Source: Kocuria subflava (lineage in GTDB: Bacteria; Actinomycetota; Actinomycetes; Actinomycetales; Micrococcaceae). From it: 56,724 nt of DNA. The stretch covers positions 1 through 56,724 of the forward strand of contig NZ_JAAVUN010000006.1 of NCBI RefSeq assembly GCF_012163155.1, written 5' to 3'. Positions 15,776 through 25,587 of this stretch are shown here, in pieces. Made by a program: the position numbers and the translations under genes. Under the pieces are notes generated by a model, which was given only the letters and a program-made list of their open reading frames with translations, was not told the origin of the DNA and made no database searches. The number at the start of each line of letters is the position of its first letter. Within the stretch, counting starts at the first letter, position 1.

Positions 15776-18700
15776 TCACCGACGGCCGGTGATGATCGCC
15801 TCCAGCTGCTGTTCATCGGCAAGGTCATGAGGGCGGACCGTGCGATCCGAGCCCACAAAGTAGAAGGCTGCAGAGATCTTCTCCAGGTCCACCTGCATGA
15901 GCCGGGAGAACGCCAGCCGGTACACCGCCAATTGGACGGATCGTTCAGCCAGGTCTTTGGGACCCGGTGCTCGCCCTGATTTCCAGTCCACCAGTTCCCA
16001 TTGCCCGTCCGGTTCTTGGAACACGGCATCAATCCGACCGCGCACCGTCACCCCGCCAATGGGCGTTTCGATGGGGTACTCCACCGCCCACGGTTGGCGG
16101 GTGCCCCACTCACTGGCCCGGAACGTCTCAGCCAGTGCGGGGAGGTCGTAGCCCTGGTCCACAAAATCATCGGCACCGCCTGGCAGTTCATCCATGTCAA
16201 AGATGGCGTGAGAGTCAAAGTACTCCTCCACCCAGGCATGGAACGTGGTGCCCGCCCTGGCTGCCACCGCAGGTTGACGCGGCATGGGGCGACGCAACTG
16301 GGCGGCCACCGCCGCCGGGTCCTTGCCGAGTTCCACCACCGTGGAGGCAGACACGTGTGTGGGCATGACCAATTCGGCCGCCCTGGGAGGGTTGTGGTGG
16401 GCCGCCAGGAGCACTCGGGCTTCCTCCACCCATTGACGCACCGTTGGATCCTGCAACAACTGCGCATCGGAGAGATGACGGTTCTCCCGGAACCCACCGT
16501 CACGAACGGCCTGCGCCACGGTTTCCAGTCGGAGACGTCGACCAGCGTGGACCGGCGGGTGGAGCACACGGTGCTCGTGGTCAGTTCCGTCGGCCGTGAT
16601 CTCCGCAATGACCGGCCCCTCCAGGGGGTCATAGGGCCAGGCCGCCTCCAAAACACGTGAACCGGACGGGTTCTTCTGGTCCTCCTCCGGTTCGGCCCAC
16701 AGCTGTTTGTGAATGATCGGCTGGGCACCCGGGACAGCCTCCATCAAGGGTTCCAGGTCCTCCAAGAACGTCGATGGCTCTCTGATGCCCTTGGCTGTGC
16801 CCGCAAAAGCTGCACAGGAAAGCGCCAAATGGGTTCGTGCCCGGGTGAAGGCCACATACATCAGGCGGCGGTCTTCACTGTGGTCATGGTGATCCCCGTC
16901 CTGAAGGAAGGTCTCCATGGACTCCTTGAGTGCTTTCACATCTGTGGTGTCCACGGCCCATTGAGGGAGGTGGTTGCGGTCACCGCGCAGTGGCCAGGGG
17001 ACACTGTCCGCATTCTTGGTCCAGGCCGATCGATCCTTGCCTTGCTGTTGTTTGTCCTTCTGGTTCATGCCCGGCACGTACACGTGATCCCACTCCAGCC
17101 CCTTGGAGGCGTGCATGGTCAAGATCTGCACCGCGTGGGGGTCGGGTTCTGACGGGGCAACGTCCGGGTTCTCCTGGGTGGCAGAAACCTCCAACCAAGC
17201 CAAAAAAGCTCCCAGGTCCTGTGAACCCGTGGCACCCACGTGGGTGACGGCCAGCTCCTGCAGGGCATCCAGATTTCTCCTGGCCTCCGCACCGGCTGAT
17301 CCAGGGCGAGCTGCCACTTCCAGGTCCAGCCCCAGGGTGCGCTCCACCGCGGCCAACACACTGGTCAGATCCTCGGACAACCAGGACCGCAGACCGTGCA
17401 GCTCCTGAGCGAACTGCTCCATGCGAGCCTGAGCCACAGGTGTCAGGCTGCGCCCGGCTGAGGACGTCCACCCCGCTTCCGGCAGCGATTCCACCGCTTC
17501 CACCAGGGAGGCCAGATCGACGGAATCGGCCTCCACCACAGTCTCTTCTGCCGTCGAGGCCCCGTCCTGGACCTGGGGGTCCACATCCTCCAGGGCCACA
17601 CCCAGCTTGGCAGCCCGGGTGCGGCGTCGTTCCAGATGAGCCGCCCAGTCAGCCAGTGCCACCAGGTCACGGGCACCGATCCGCCACCGGGCACCCGTGA
17701 GCAGGCGCGCCAGGGCATCCGAGCGCCCTGGATCCGTGAGCACCTGCAAGGTGGCGATCACATCCGCCACCTCAGGGACCTCCAACAGCCCACCCACACC
17801 CACCACGTCATAAGCAATACCTGCTGCGGCCAGTTCCCTGCGAACGGGTTCAAACTGCGATCGAGCACGGCACAGCACGGCCACCGTGGGATACGGGGCC
17901 TGCGAGCCATCGAGCCGCTCGGAGTCGATCTGGGCTCGGGTGTTGTGGATGGACTGGGCGATGGCGCGGGCTTCGTCGTCGTCCGTCAGGTACCGGTTCA
18001 CGGTGACCGTGCCGGTACCGGCACCTGGGCGGGGATCCAGGTGCGGGACTTCCTGCAAGCCATCTCCCGTGGTGACCGCCCACGGAGGTGGGGTGCGCAA
18101 GGCTTCGGCCACGGCATTGGCCGCGTCCAGGATGGAGGTGTCGTTGCGCCAGGCCGTGGTCAGGAAACCGGGGACGGACCGCTGCCCTGCCGGAGCCGGG
18201 AACCACTGGTCAAAGCTGAAGAGCTGGCCCGCAGAGGCCCCACGGAAACCGTAGATGGACTGCTGGGGATCCCCCACGGCCATGACGGAGTGCCCCTCAC
18301 CGAACAGGGAAGCGAACAGCACCATCTGTGCGTGTGAGGTGTCCTGGAACTCATCCAGCAGCACCACCTTGAACCGCTCCCGTTCCAAGGCGCGCGCTGC
18401 GAGGTCCTCCTTGGCAATCCGAGCGGCCCGGCTGAGCAGATCGCCGAAGTCCATGGTTTCGCTCTCACGTTTGAGAGTTTCGAAACGCTGCACCATCTGG
18501 GCCAGCACTCGGAGACGATCCAGTGTCTCCACCGCGGTCTTGACATGCGGCCCAGTGGAGGTCTGCTTCCGCGAACCTGGCTCGTCACTCTTGAACGCTG
18601 GAACATCGTGAAGCTGCGGCAGAAGTTTCTCCGCAAACTCCTGCAGGTCCTGTGGGCTCAGCAGATGCTCTGCTGCACCAGAACTGAGCTTCAAGATCTG

Positions 18701-19321
18701 CTCCGTCAGGGTGGTGGCGTTGAAGTCGTCGAACACCTCGCCATCCCAGCTCTCCACCAGGCCACGCGCTATCTGCCAAGCCTGGGCCTGACCCAACTGA
18801 ACCGTTTCCGGCTCCACACCGATCCGCAGCCCGTAGGTGCGCACCAAGGTGTTGGCATAGGAGTGGTAGGTCAACACGGTGGGATCGGCCTCCACCGTGG
18901 CATCCAGGACCTCTGCCCCGCTCTCCGAGGGGTCGGCGTCCACCACCAGGCCCTTGGACCGCAGCACGCTCAGACGACCACGAACGCGGTCCCGCAACTC
19001 ACCTGCAGCCTTGCGTGTAAAGGTCACGCCCAATACCTGTTCCGGGCGGACGATGCCGTTGGCCACCAACCACACCACGCGGTCCACCATGGTGGCAGTC
19101 TTGCCTGACCCTGCCCCGGCCACCACCAGCTTGGGAGCCAGAGGAGCTGCAATGACCTCAGCTTGTTGAGCGGTGGGCTGGTTGCCACCCAGTGCTTGGG
19201 CCAACTCCTGTGGAGAGAAGCGCGGATCAACCCCGCCGTAAGGGTGGTCAGAGGGCATGGTGGTCTCCTGTGTCTGCCCGGAATCCTGGTCTTTGAACGG
19301 TGCGCCAGATGCGGCTGTCAT
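15776..19321 (-). CDS. adnB: AdnB: UvrD-like helicase-nuclease subunit
   Basis: 1181 residues. SF1A motor: GAGSGKT (Walker A, about residue 74), 'VVLLDEFQDTSHAQ', 'AVGDPQQSIYGFRGA', 'ILTMHASKGLEWDHVYVPG' and 'EDRRLMYVAFTRARTHLAL'. The C-terminal 250 residues form a RecB-type PD-(D/E)XK nuclease: 'GTTFHAWVEEYFD', 'VRGRIDAVFQEPDGQWELVDWKSG' and 'QLAVYRLAF'. In mycobacteria AdnB is the lead motor of the AdnAB complex that resects double-strand breaks. ATG 19321 overlaps the adnA stop (ATGA), with AGGTG 5 nt upstream, showing coupling. An in-frame start at 19375 would overlap adnA and is not needed. All motor and nuclease residues look intact. Confidence 0.95.
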   Translation of the reverse strand: MTAASGAPFKDQDSGQTQETTMPSDHPYGGVDPRFSPQELAQALGGNQPTAQQAEVIAAPLAPKLVVAGAGSGKTATMVDRVVWLVANGIVRPEQVLGVTFTRKAAGELRDRVRGRLSVLRSKGLVVDADPSESGAEVLDATVEADPTVLTYHSYANTLVRTYGLRIGVEPETVQLGQAQAWQIARGLVESWDGEVFDDFNATTLTEQILKLSSGAAEHLLSPQDLQEFAEKLLPQLHDVPAFKSDEPGSRKQTSTGPHVKTAVETLDRLRVLAQMVQRFETLKRESETMDFGDLLSRAARIAKEDLAARALERERFKVVLLDEFQDTSHAQMVLFASLFGEGHSVMAVGDPQQSIYGFRGASAGQLFSFDQWFPAPAGQRSVPGFLTTAWRNDTSILDAANAVAEALRTPPPWAVTTGDGLQEVPHLDPRPGAGTGTVTVNRYLTDDDEARAIAQSIHNTRAQIDSERLDGSQAPYPTVAVLCRARSQFEPVRRELAAAGIAYDVVGVGGLLEVPEVADVIATLQVLTDPGRSDALARLLTGARWRIGARDLVALADWAAHLERRRTRAAKLGVALEDVDPQVQDGASTAEETVVEADSVDLASLVEAVESLPEAGWTSSAGRSLTPVAQARMEQFAQELHGLRSWLSEDLTSVLAAVERTLGLDLEVAARPGSAGAEARRNLDALQELAVTHVGATGSQDLGAFLAWLEVSATQENPDVAPSEPDPHAVQILTMHASKGLEWDHVYVPGMNQKDKQQQGKDRSAWTKNADSVPWPLRGDRNHLPQWAVDTTDVKALKESMETFLQDGDHHDHSEDRRLMYVAFTRARTHLALSCAAFAGTAKGIREPSTFLEDLEPLMEAVPGAQPIIHKQLWAEPEEDQKNPSGSRVLEAAWPYDPLEGPVIAEITADGTDHEHRVLHPPVHAGRRLRLETVAQAVRDGGFRENRHLSDAQLLQDPTVRQWVEEARVLLAAHHNPPRAAELVMPTHVSASTVVELGKDPAAVAAQLRRPMPRQPAVAARAGTTFHAWVEEYFDSHAIFDMDELPGGADDFVDQGYDLPALAETFRASEWGTRQPWAVEYPIETPIGGVTVRGRIDAVFQEPDGQWELVDWKSGRAPGPKDLAERSVQLAVYRLAFSRLMQVDLEKISAAFYFVGSDRTVRPHDLADEQQLEAIITGRR

Positions 19322-22300
19322 GAGGTCACCTGCCGTCCTGCACTGCACAGCGGGCACACTCCCGGCAACCTGCATCTGAGCCCGTGAGATCCGGAATTCT
19401 CCGCCGTGTGCCGTGCCACGAACTGGTGGCCCGCCACCAGCTGCGCGGCCGCTGAGATCAATTCCTTGGCCCAGGTTTCATCCGCCGGCATGGGGTCCTG
19501 GGCACGAACCGCCACTTTCACGGCCTTGGTGCCCAACTGGACCAGGGCGGCACCACCGGGGACAGCGGTGCCCGGCCGTGCGACGTCGATCTCCAAGTGT
19601 GGATCCTCCGGCACTGAAGTCTGCGCGTTGGCGTCGGCATGGTTGCCCGCGGCGGGCCGCGTACCCCCCGCCTGCTCAGCTCCAGCCTGTTCAGTGGCTG
19701 CTTGTTCAGCCATGGCCTGCCCTGCACCGGCGGCCAACGCCACCTGGTAGGCACCCAGTTGAGGATGCTCTTGCACCGCAGCGCCCGTGACATCGCCCTT
19801 GCCGGTCTTCAGGTCCACCACCACGTAGCGTCCCTGATCATCAACCTCCAACCGGTCCACACGCCCACGCAACAAGGCGTCGCGAGCGCCGCCGGTGATC
19901 AGAACGCTGAACGATCCTTCGACGGCCACCAACTCGCGGCCAAAGTCCTTGCGAGCGGCAATGGCGTACTGCGCAAACTTGCGAAGCATGGTCTGGGCAG
20001 TCTGTTTGAGTTTCTCCGACTCCCAGTTCTGCGCCAAGCCGAGCTCCGGCCAGCGGCGCTCCAGTTCTTGGATCAATTCAGAGCTGGGGGCATCCGGTGT
20101 TGCTTCCGCAATGGCATGCACCAGGGTTCCCAGACTCCGTGCCGTGTCCGTGGCGGCCTCCGCCCGGGCCACAGAGACCCACCAGTCCAAGGGCGAACGG
20201 TGGATGGTCTCCACCCTGGACGGAGAGACCGGCACGGGCTGGTCAGGATCCAGCACGGGCTCCTGAGTTGAAAGTTCCAACAAGCCCCACCAGTCCTCCG
20301 GATCCGCACCAGCCACGGGTGTTCCAGCACGCATGAAGTGATGCAGGATCCGCGCCGCAGCCTCAGCGTGCACCGCTTCAGGCCCACCCTGGTCAAAAAC
20401 ACGGTGACTGTCAGAGTCATCCGCAGTGTTGCCCTCCGCCCCGCTCTGCGCAACCGCCCGCAGCTGGGCGGTGAGTGCACGCAGAGTGAGGGGCCTGGGT
20501 GCTGTCAGCACGGGGCGCGTCTGCTCGGCGGCCTCCGGGTGGAATCGGTGGTCCCAGGGGTCGATCAGGCTCAGGAATTCAGAGGGTTCGTTGTCCTGGT
20601 CAGCCACGGCCGTGACCACCAGGCACTCGGCAGCACGCGAGACGGCCGTGGAGAAACTGCGCAGTTCATCGTGCCGGACCAGGTTCAACCGCGTGACGGG
20701 CGAGGTGTGGCGGGCCACCTCCACTCCGAGTTCAGCAGCATCTCCCAGAAGATCCGCTCCCAGCAGGGCTCCGCGCAACGCGGTGTTGGGCCACTGCCCC
20801 TCCTGCACCCCCGCCACGTAGACCACGGGCCACTGGCGACCCGCTGCCGTGGCTGGAGTCATGATCTCCACAGAGGCCAACGACGGCGCCCGGGCCGCCA
20901 GGGTGTCCATGGGCAGTTCCTGCAATTCCAGGAAGTCCAAGAATTCGCCGGCACCAGCACCGGGCAGGTGGTCAACAAAGCGCTCGGCCATCTCGAACAA
21001 GCCCACCACGGCGTCCAGGTCGCGGTCGGCACGACGTCCGGACTCTCCTCCGGCCAGGGCGTCCTTTTGCCAGGTGTAGGCCACACCGGCTGCTTCCCAC
21101 AGGGCCCACAACACCGTTTCCGCGGTGGCATTGGGGTTCTCCAGTGCATCCTTACCGGACTGGAGCATTCGCGCCACGCGCTTGGCCGGGGTGGAACGCA
21201 CCTGGGCCACGTCCAAAGCACCCGGCTTGGTCAAGGCCTCCACCAGCAAGCGATCAGAGTTGCGTCCGCCACCGTCCCGTATTTCTGCATACCGCAGACG
21301 TTGGCGCAGCCTACGGATGTCCATGGCTGTGGCAGCCCCGATCCGGGAGGTCAGCAGTTCCACGGCTTGGGCAGCCTCCAAGACGTCCCGGCCAATGTCC
21401 TCCTGAGCGGTTTCCCCAGCGCGCTCCTGGGCCACCACCAGCCGTAAGGCAGCCAACAATGGCTTGACGGCGGGCTCGTCCCGTACCGGGGTTTCCGCCG
21501 CAGAGGTGGTCACCGGGATGCCCAGGGATTCCAGGTGGCGCTGGAGCCCACGCAACGCCGCGCTGTTGCGCACCACCACGGCCATGTGGTCCAGGCCCAC
21601 CCCGCCCAGCAGGTGACGGCGCAGGATGTCAGCACCGATCCATCGCGCCTCATGGGTGCTCGATGCCAACACTGCAGCCTGTACTGCACACCCATCCTCT
21701 TCAGGTTCCGGGCGGGCGGCCCGCAGGTTGTGCGCCGTCACCGCCGGGATGCGCTGTACCACCCGGTGCCAGGCTTCTTGAACAGCAGAGTTCATGCGGT
21801 GGCTGCGTTCCAGCACCATGGGGGTCATGGGTTCACCGTGGTGCCCGAGTTGACGGACGGCATCACGCAACGCATCCGGCCTGGCACCACGGAATCCTTG
21901 AACCACCGTGTCCGGGCACGCCGTGGTCACCACGTCCTGCCCGGCGCACAGTACCCGCAGGAGGCGATGAATGGAGGCAGTGGCCTCCTGCAGGTCATCC
22001 ACGATCACCAGCTGGAGCCGTTGTTGTTCTTCCGCCAAGAACTCAGGATTGGTCTCCAGGACCCGGGCGGCCTCCGTGACCAGTGCTGCGGGGTCAAAGG
22101 CCTCAGGCATCCGCAATCGACGAACCGCCTGGTACTCCTCCCGGAATCCGGCTGCCACGGCCCATTCGGGACGCTGCAGCTCGCGGGCCAGCTGCCGCAG
22201 GCGCTGTGGTGAGATGTCATGTTCTGACAGACGATCGAACAACTCCCGCATCTCACCCCGGAAACCGCGGGTGCCGACGGCCTCCCCCAGGTTGGGCGGC

Positions 22301-22842
22301 CAGACGACGGCGGCCCCAGCACCTTGCGCGTGACCTTCCATGAGTTCGCGGATCAAGACGTCTTGTTCCGGGCCGGAGAGCAACTTGGGTGGGTTCTCCA
22401 CCCCTGGTAGCAGTCCGCGGACATGGGCGCGACGCAGGACGTCAAAGGCATACGCCTGCCACGCACGGACCGGAGGAGTGGACATGGTGGCACCGGCAGC
22501 GGTGGCCAGCGCGTCCCGGAGGCGGGCAGCTGAGGCACGGCTGGGCGTGAGGACCAACAAGTTTTCCGAGGACATCCCAGCCCTCAACCGCTGGATCGCC
22601 AATGACAACACCGCGGTGGTCCGTCCTGTGCCGGGTCCACCCCACACCATGACCGGCCCACATCCCGCGGGCAGATCAGCGATTCGGCGCTGACCTGGGT
22701 CCAGGTCCTCCAGGCCCGGCACAGTGTGGACTGCCAGGTCCGCGGTGCCGAGTGCATGCTTGTGATCCCCCGGGCTGTGCAGCATCCGAGAAAGTTCACG
22801 GGATCCATGGTCCCCGGCACCATCACGCCCGAAATCGATCAT
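19318..22842 (-). CDS. adnA: AdnA: helicase-nuclease subunit with altered Walker A
   Basis: 1174 residues, the partner of AdnB. The SF1-like motor region starts near residue 45 ('DLDPGQRRIADL'), with the P-loop 'GGPGTGRTT' at 68-76; the invariant Lys is Arg74 (codon CGG at 22621-22623). Later motifs include 'LVIVDDLQEATASIHRLL', 'MVLERSHRMNSAVQEAWHRV' and 'SVEIMTPATAAGRQWPVVYVAG'. The C-terminal nuclease is PD-(D/E)XK: 'GTLVHAIAE', 'GRVDRLEVDDQGRYVVVDLK' and 'HPQLGAYQVAL', so its catalytic residues appear intact. The usual iron-sulfur cysteine set is altered: 'HRSPLDWW' has Ser where a Cys is expected, and the tail reads 'CRLPGVCPLC'. A low-complexity Ala/Glu/Gln insert lies at about 1030-1070. 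It is divergent from the exonuclease gene. Confidence 0.93.
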   Translation of the reverse strand: MIDFGRDGAGDHGSRELSRMLHSPGDHKHALGTADLAVHTVPGLEDLDPGQRRIADLPAGCGPVMVWGGPGTGRTTAVLSLAIQRLRAGMSSENLLVLTPSRASAARLRDALATAAGATMSTPPVRAWQAYAFDVLRRAHVRGLLPGVENPPKLLSGPEQDVLIRELMEGHAQGAGAAVVWPPNLGEAVGTRGFRGEMRELFDRLSEHDISPQRLRQLARELQRPEWAVAAGFREEYQAVRRLRMPEAFDPAALVTEAARVLETNPEFLAEEQQRLQLVIVDDLQEATASIHRLLRVLCAGQDVVTTACPDTVVQGFRGARPDALRDAVRQLGHHGEPMTPMVLERSHRMNSAVQEAWHRVVQRIPAVTAHNLRAARPEPEEDGCAVQAAVLASSTHEARWIGADILRRHLLGGVGLDHMAVVVRNSAALRGLQRHLESLGIPVTTSAAETPVRDEPAVKPLLAALRLVVAQERAGETAQEDIGRDVLEAAQAVELLTSRIGAATAMDIRRLRQRLRYAEIRDGGGRNSDRLLVEALTKPGALDVAQVRSTPAKRVARMLQSGKDALENPNATAETVLWALWEAAGVAYTWQKDALAGGESGRRADRDLDAVVGLFEMAERFVDHLPGAGAGEFLDFLELQELPMDTLAARAPSLASVEIMTPATAAGRQWPVVYVAGVQEGQWPNTALRGALLGADLLGDAAELGVEVARHTSPVTRLNLVRHDELRSFSTAVSRAAECLVVTAVADQDNEPSEFLSLIDPWDHRFHPEAAEQTRPVLTAPRPLTLRALTAQLRAVAQSGAEGNTADDSDSHRVFDQGGPEAVHAEAAARILHHFMRAGTPVAGADPEDWWGLLELSTQEPVLDPDQPVPVSPSRVETIHRSPLDWWVSVARAEAATDTARSLGTLVHAIAEATPDAPSSELIQELERRWPELGLAQNWESEKLKQTAQTMLRKFAQYAIAARKDFGRELVAVEGSFSVLITGGARDALLRGRVDRLEVDDQGRYVVVDLKTGKGDVTGAAVQEHPQLGAYQVALAAGAGQAMAEQAATEQAGAEQAGGTRPAAGNHADANAQTSVPEDPHLEIDVARPGTAVPGGAALVQLGTKAVKVAVRAQDPMPADETWAKELISAAAQLVAGHQFVARHTAENSGSHGLRCRLPGVCPLCSAGRQVTS

Positions 22843-22958
22843 GGATCCATCTCACCACGTGGCACGGACAACACAAGGATTCCGGTCTGCTGGACCACCC
22901 CGTGACCGGATGTGGAGCCCATCTCCGTACCGCTCACAACGGTGTCCGAGTCCGGACG

Positions 22959-22964
22959 TACCGT
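22959..22964 (+). promoter_or_regulatory. -10 box of the leaderless exonuclease gene
   Basis: TACCGT ends 6 nt before ATG 22971; no ribosome site is present. This supports ATG 22971 over upstream in-frame starts, including the one at 22752 that would overlap adnA. Confidence 0.5.
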
Positions 22965-22970
22965 AATGAC

Positions 22971-23834
22971 ATGCCGCATCAAGAACCTGCCGCGCCGTCC
23001 ACCCGCCAGTCGGAAGGGACCCATCAGCCCACGCTGTTCGACCCACCGGGTGAGACCGGAGGGCAGGTTGATCTCCCAAGGGCCGGTGTTGACCCACGGG
23101 ATGTTGTTGGCCCCATCGATTGGGCCACCATCGCCTCCGATCCCGCCGTGGCGTGGACAGAGCAGCCCGTGGCCACATTCGACTTGGAAACCACCGGGCG
23201 GGAAGCAACCACCTGCCGGATTGTGACCGCATCCGTGCTCTTGGTGGATCCAACAGGTCAGGTGTTGCACGAATGGGAATGGCTGGCGGACCCGGGTGTG
23301 GAGATCCCGGAAGGGGCTGCTGCCATTCACGGCATCACCACAGAGCACGCACGCACCCACGGGGCCCCGGCAGCAGCGGTGGTGGCCGAGACGGTGGAAC
23401 TGATGGACGCCTTGTTTGAGCATTCCATTCCCGTTCTGGCCTTCAACGCCGCCTATGACTTCACCGTCCTGGAAGCTGAGGCGCGCAGGCACGGACTGAA
23501 CTGTCCCACGGCCCAGCCGGTCATCGACCCGTACGTACTGCACAAGCAGGTCCGACGCCGTTGGCGTGGCAAGCGCACTCTGGTGGCGTTGTGTGAGGCC
23601 TACCAGGTGAGACTTGAATCCGCGCACACCTCCGCAGCGGATGCGCTGGCGGCTGTTCACCTGGCCCAGTTGTTGGCCCGCGAGAACCCAGAATTGTCCG
23701 TACCGGCCCAGGTCTTGCACCAGAGCCAGATCGGCTGGGCGCAGGAGCAGGCCGCCAGTTTCCAGGAGTACCTGCGCCAGAAGAAGAACGACCCCACCGT
23801 GGTCATCCACGGGGACTGGCCGCTGCGCCGGTGA
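22971..23834 (+). CDS. DnaQ-like (DEDDh) 3'-5' exonuclease
   Basis: 287 residues. DEDDh exonuclease motifs: 'ATFDLETTG' (Exo I, D and E), 'GAAAIHGITTEHARTHG', 'LAFNAAYDFTVLEAEARR' (Exo II, D) and 'SAHTSAADALAAVHLAQLL' (Exo III, H and D). The first 55 residues are polar and not conserved. It resembles the epsilon proofreading subunit fold, but as a separate protein it is more likely a repair or RNA exonuclease. The product has no obvious polymerase-binding or BRCT extension. It is divergent from adnA, which suggests a shared repair theme (inference). Confidence 0.9.
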   Translation: MPHQEPAAPSTRQSEGTHQPTLFDPPGETGGQVDLPRAGVDPRDVVGPIDWATIASDPAVAWTEQPVATFDLETTGREATTCRIVTASVLLVDPTGQVLHEWEWLADPGVEIPEGAAAIHGITTEHARTHGAPAAAVVAETVELMDALFEHSIPVLAFNAAYDFTVLEAEARRHGLNCPTAQPVIDPYVLHKQVRRRWRGKRTLVALCEAYQVRLESAHTSAADALAAVHLAQLLARENPELSVPAQVLHQSQIGWAQEQAASFQEYLRQKKNDPTVVIHGDWPLRR

Positions 23835-23881
23835 CCACCTGCCACTCCTGGCGAACAGTCAGGTACTTGACCCCTCAATCA

Positions 23882-23890
23882 GGGTACTGT
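23882..23890 (+). promoter_or_regulatory. Possible csbD promoter (stress-sigma-like)
   Basis: GGGTAC/TACTGT lies 38-46 bases before the csbD ATG. A GGGTAY core is typical of SigB-like promoters, and csbD is SigB-controlled in Bacillus, but no convincing GTTT -35 is seen. A TTGACC at 23867 is only 12 bases from TACTGT. The assignment is weak. Confidence 0.3.
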
Positions 23891-23927
23891 TGGCAAGGTC
23901 ACTGTTGATCACACACAGGAGGAACAC

Positions 23928-24113
23928 ATGGGACTCGGCGACAAGATCAAGAACAAGGCTGAAGAGATCTCCGGCAAGGGCAAGGAAACGGTCGGAGACG
24001 CCACGGACAACGAGCAGCTTCAGGCTGAAGGCGTTGGCGACCAGGCTTCGTCCAAGACCAAGCAGGCCGGCGAGAACGTCAAGGACGCCGCCAAGAACAT
24101 CACTGGTCAGTGA
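23928..24113 (+). CDS. CsbD family stress protein
   Basis: 61 residues, small, hydrophilic and Lys/Asp/Gln-rich, starting 'MGLGDKIKNKAEEISGKGKE', the CsbD signature (K-x-G-x-A-E-x-x-G-K-x-K-E). CsbD-like proteins are abundant under general stress and have no known biochemical activity. AGGAGGA at 23917-23923 sets the start. It is a single-gene unit ending in a strong hairpin, convergent with hemL. Confidence 0.93.
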   Translation: MGLGDKIKNKAEEISGKGKETVGDATDNEQLQAEGVGDQASSKTKQAGENVKDAAKNITGQ

Positions 24114-24133
24114 TCAGCTGATTCTTCTGCGAA

Positions 24134-24169
24134 CAGTTGGGGCCCCACCAATCGGTGGGGCCCCAACTG
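24134..24169. terminator. Perfect 16-bp hairpin between csbD and hemL
   Basis: Arms 24134-24149 and 24154-24169 (CAGTTGGGGCCCCACC / GGTGGGGCCCCAACTG) pair fully with a 4-nt loop. It sits between two convergent genes, so it probably works in both directions. Confidence 0.8.
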
Positions 24170-24185
24170 CGTTCGGTTCAGGTTC

Positions 24186-25502
24186 TCAGTTCTGCGGTGT
24201 GGCTTGAGCTGCAGCGCGTGCAGCCGGCGGCAGTGCCTGGAAGATGCGCTCCATGGCAGAGTCATCATGGGCTGCGGAGACAAACCACGCTTCAAAAACC
24301 GAGGGTGGCAGGTGCACACCCTGCTCCAGCATGGAGTGGAAGAACGGTGCCCAGCGGAAGACCTCCTGGGCCTTGGCATCTGCGTAGTTGCGCACCGCAC
24401 CCTGCGATGTCCCGAAGGTCACGGAGAACAACGACCCTGCGTTCTGCACGGAGTGATCCACGCCTTCGGCATGCAGTGCTTCAGAGACTGCCGTCCGCAG
24501 CTGTTCGGAACGTCGGTTGACCGTGCGGTAGCAGTCATCGTCGGCCAGCTGCAGCGTGGCCAGACCGGCGGCCATGGCCACCGGGTTACCGGAGAGGGTG
24601 CCCGCCTGGTAGACGGGTCCCGTGGGAGCCAGCTGCTCCATGAGCTCGGGCCGGCCGGCCACCGCTGCTGCCGGAAGGCCGCCACCAATCACCTTGCCAA
24701 AGGTGAACAGGTCTGGCGCCCAATCCCCTTCCTGGGGCGAGGACAGGCCCCAGTACCCGGCAGCGTGAACCCGGAATCCGGTCATGACCTCGTCAAAGAT
24801 CATCAGGGCACCGTGTTCGCTGGTGATCTGGCGCAGACCGGCGTTGAACCCGGGATCCGGCGGAACCACGCCCATGTTGGCGGGCGCTGCCTCTGTGATC
24901 ACCGCGGCGATCTTGCCCGGATGAGCCTCAAAAGCTGCTCGCACGGCGTCGAGGTCGTTGTAAGGCAGCACCAGAGTCTCAGCTGCGGTGGCTTCCGTGA
25001 CGCCCGCCGACCCCGGCAGGGAGAATGTGGCCACTCCTGAACCGGCCTCGGAGAGCAGGGAATCCACGTGTCCGTGGTAACAACCAGCGAACTTGATCAC
25101 CAGGTCGCGTCCGGTGGCACCGCGGGCCAACCGGATGGCGGTCATGGTGGCCTCGGTTCCGGTGGAGACCATGCGGATCTCCTCGATGGCCCCGATCCGA
25201 TCCACCACCAATTCGGCCAGTTCGGTCTCGGCCCGGGTGGAGGTGCCAAACCCCAAACCTTTTTCCACCGCGGCGTGAACGGCTTCCAAGACCACCGGAT
25301 GGGCGTGGCCCACCAGGGCGGGTCCCCAGGATCCCAGCAGGTCCACGTACTCGCGGCCGTCCACATCTTGCAGGTAGGGGCCGCGGGCAGCAGTGATGTA
25401 GGCGGGGGTTCCCCCCACGGAGTTGAAGGCGCGCACGGGTGAGTTGACCCCACCGGGCATCACGCGGCGAGCGCGTTCAAAGAGTTCTTGGGAGACGGTC
25501 AC
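24186..25502 (-). CDS. hemL: Glutamate-1-semialdehyde 2,1-aminomutase
   Basis: 438 residues. HemL makes 5-aminolevulinate from glutamate-1-semialdehyde with PLP. Seen: '[20 protein letters not shown]' at the N-terminus, '[18 protein letters not shown]', '[19 protein letters not shown]', '[10 protein letters not shown]' and the PLP lysine in '[18 protein letters not shown]'. The GTG at 25502 is chosen: AGAGGA lies about 8 nt upstream and the protein then starts like other HemL proteins; a longer frame to 25628 adds an Arg/Thr-rich segment of no known type. It is the last gene of the heme operon, 85 bases after hemB. Confidence 0.96.
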   Translation of the reverse strand: MTVSQELFERARRVMPGGVNSPVRAFNSVGGTPAYITAARGPYLQDVDGREYVDLLGSWGPALVGHAHPVVLEAVHAAVEKGLGFGTSTRAETELAELVVDRIGAIEEIRMVSTGTEATMTAIRLARGATGRDLVIKFAGCYHGHVDSLLSEAGSGVATFSLPGSAGVTEATAAETLVLPYNDLDAVRAAFEAHPGKIAAVITEAAPANMGVVPPDPGFNAGLRQITSEHGALMIFDEVMTGFRVHAAGYWGLSSPQEGDWAPDLFTFGKVIGGGLPAAAVAGRPELMEQLAPTGPVYQAGTLSGNPVAMAAGLATLQLADDDCYRTVNRRSEQLRTAVSEALHAEGVDHSVQNAGSLFSVTFGTSQGAVRNYADAKAQEVFRWAPFFHSMLEQGVHLPPSVFEAWFVSAAHDDSAMERIFQALPPAARAAAQATPQN

Positions 25503-25587
25503 GGGATCGTCCTCTTTCGTCGTCGTGGTCCGGGGTGAAAACCGGATCCGGGGTTGCAGCCGCCCAGGGTGTTCACGGGGCGGGAAG

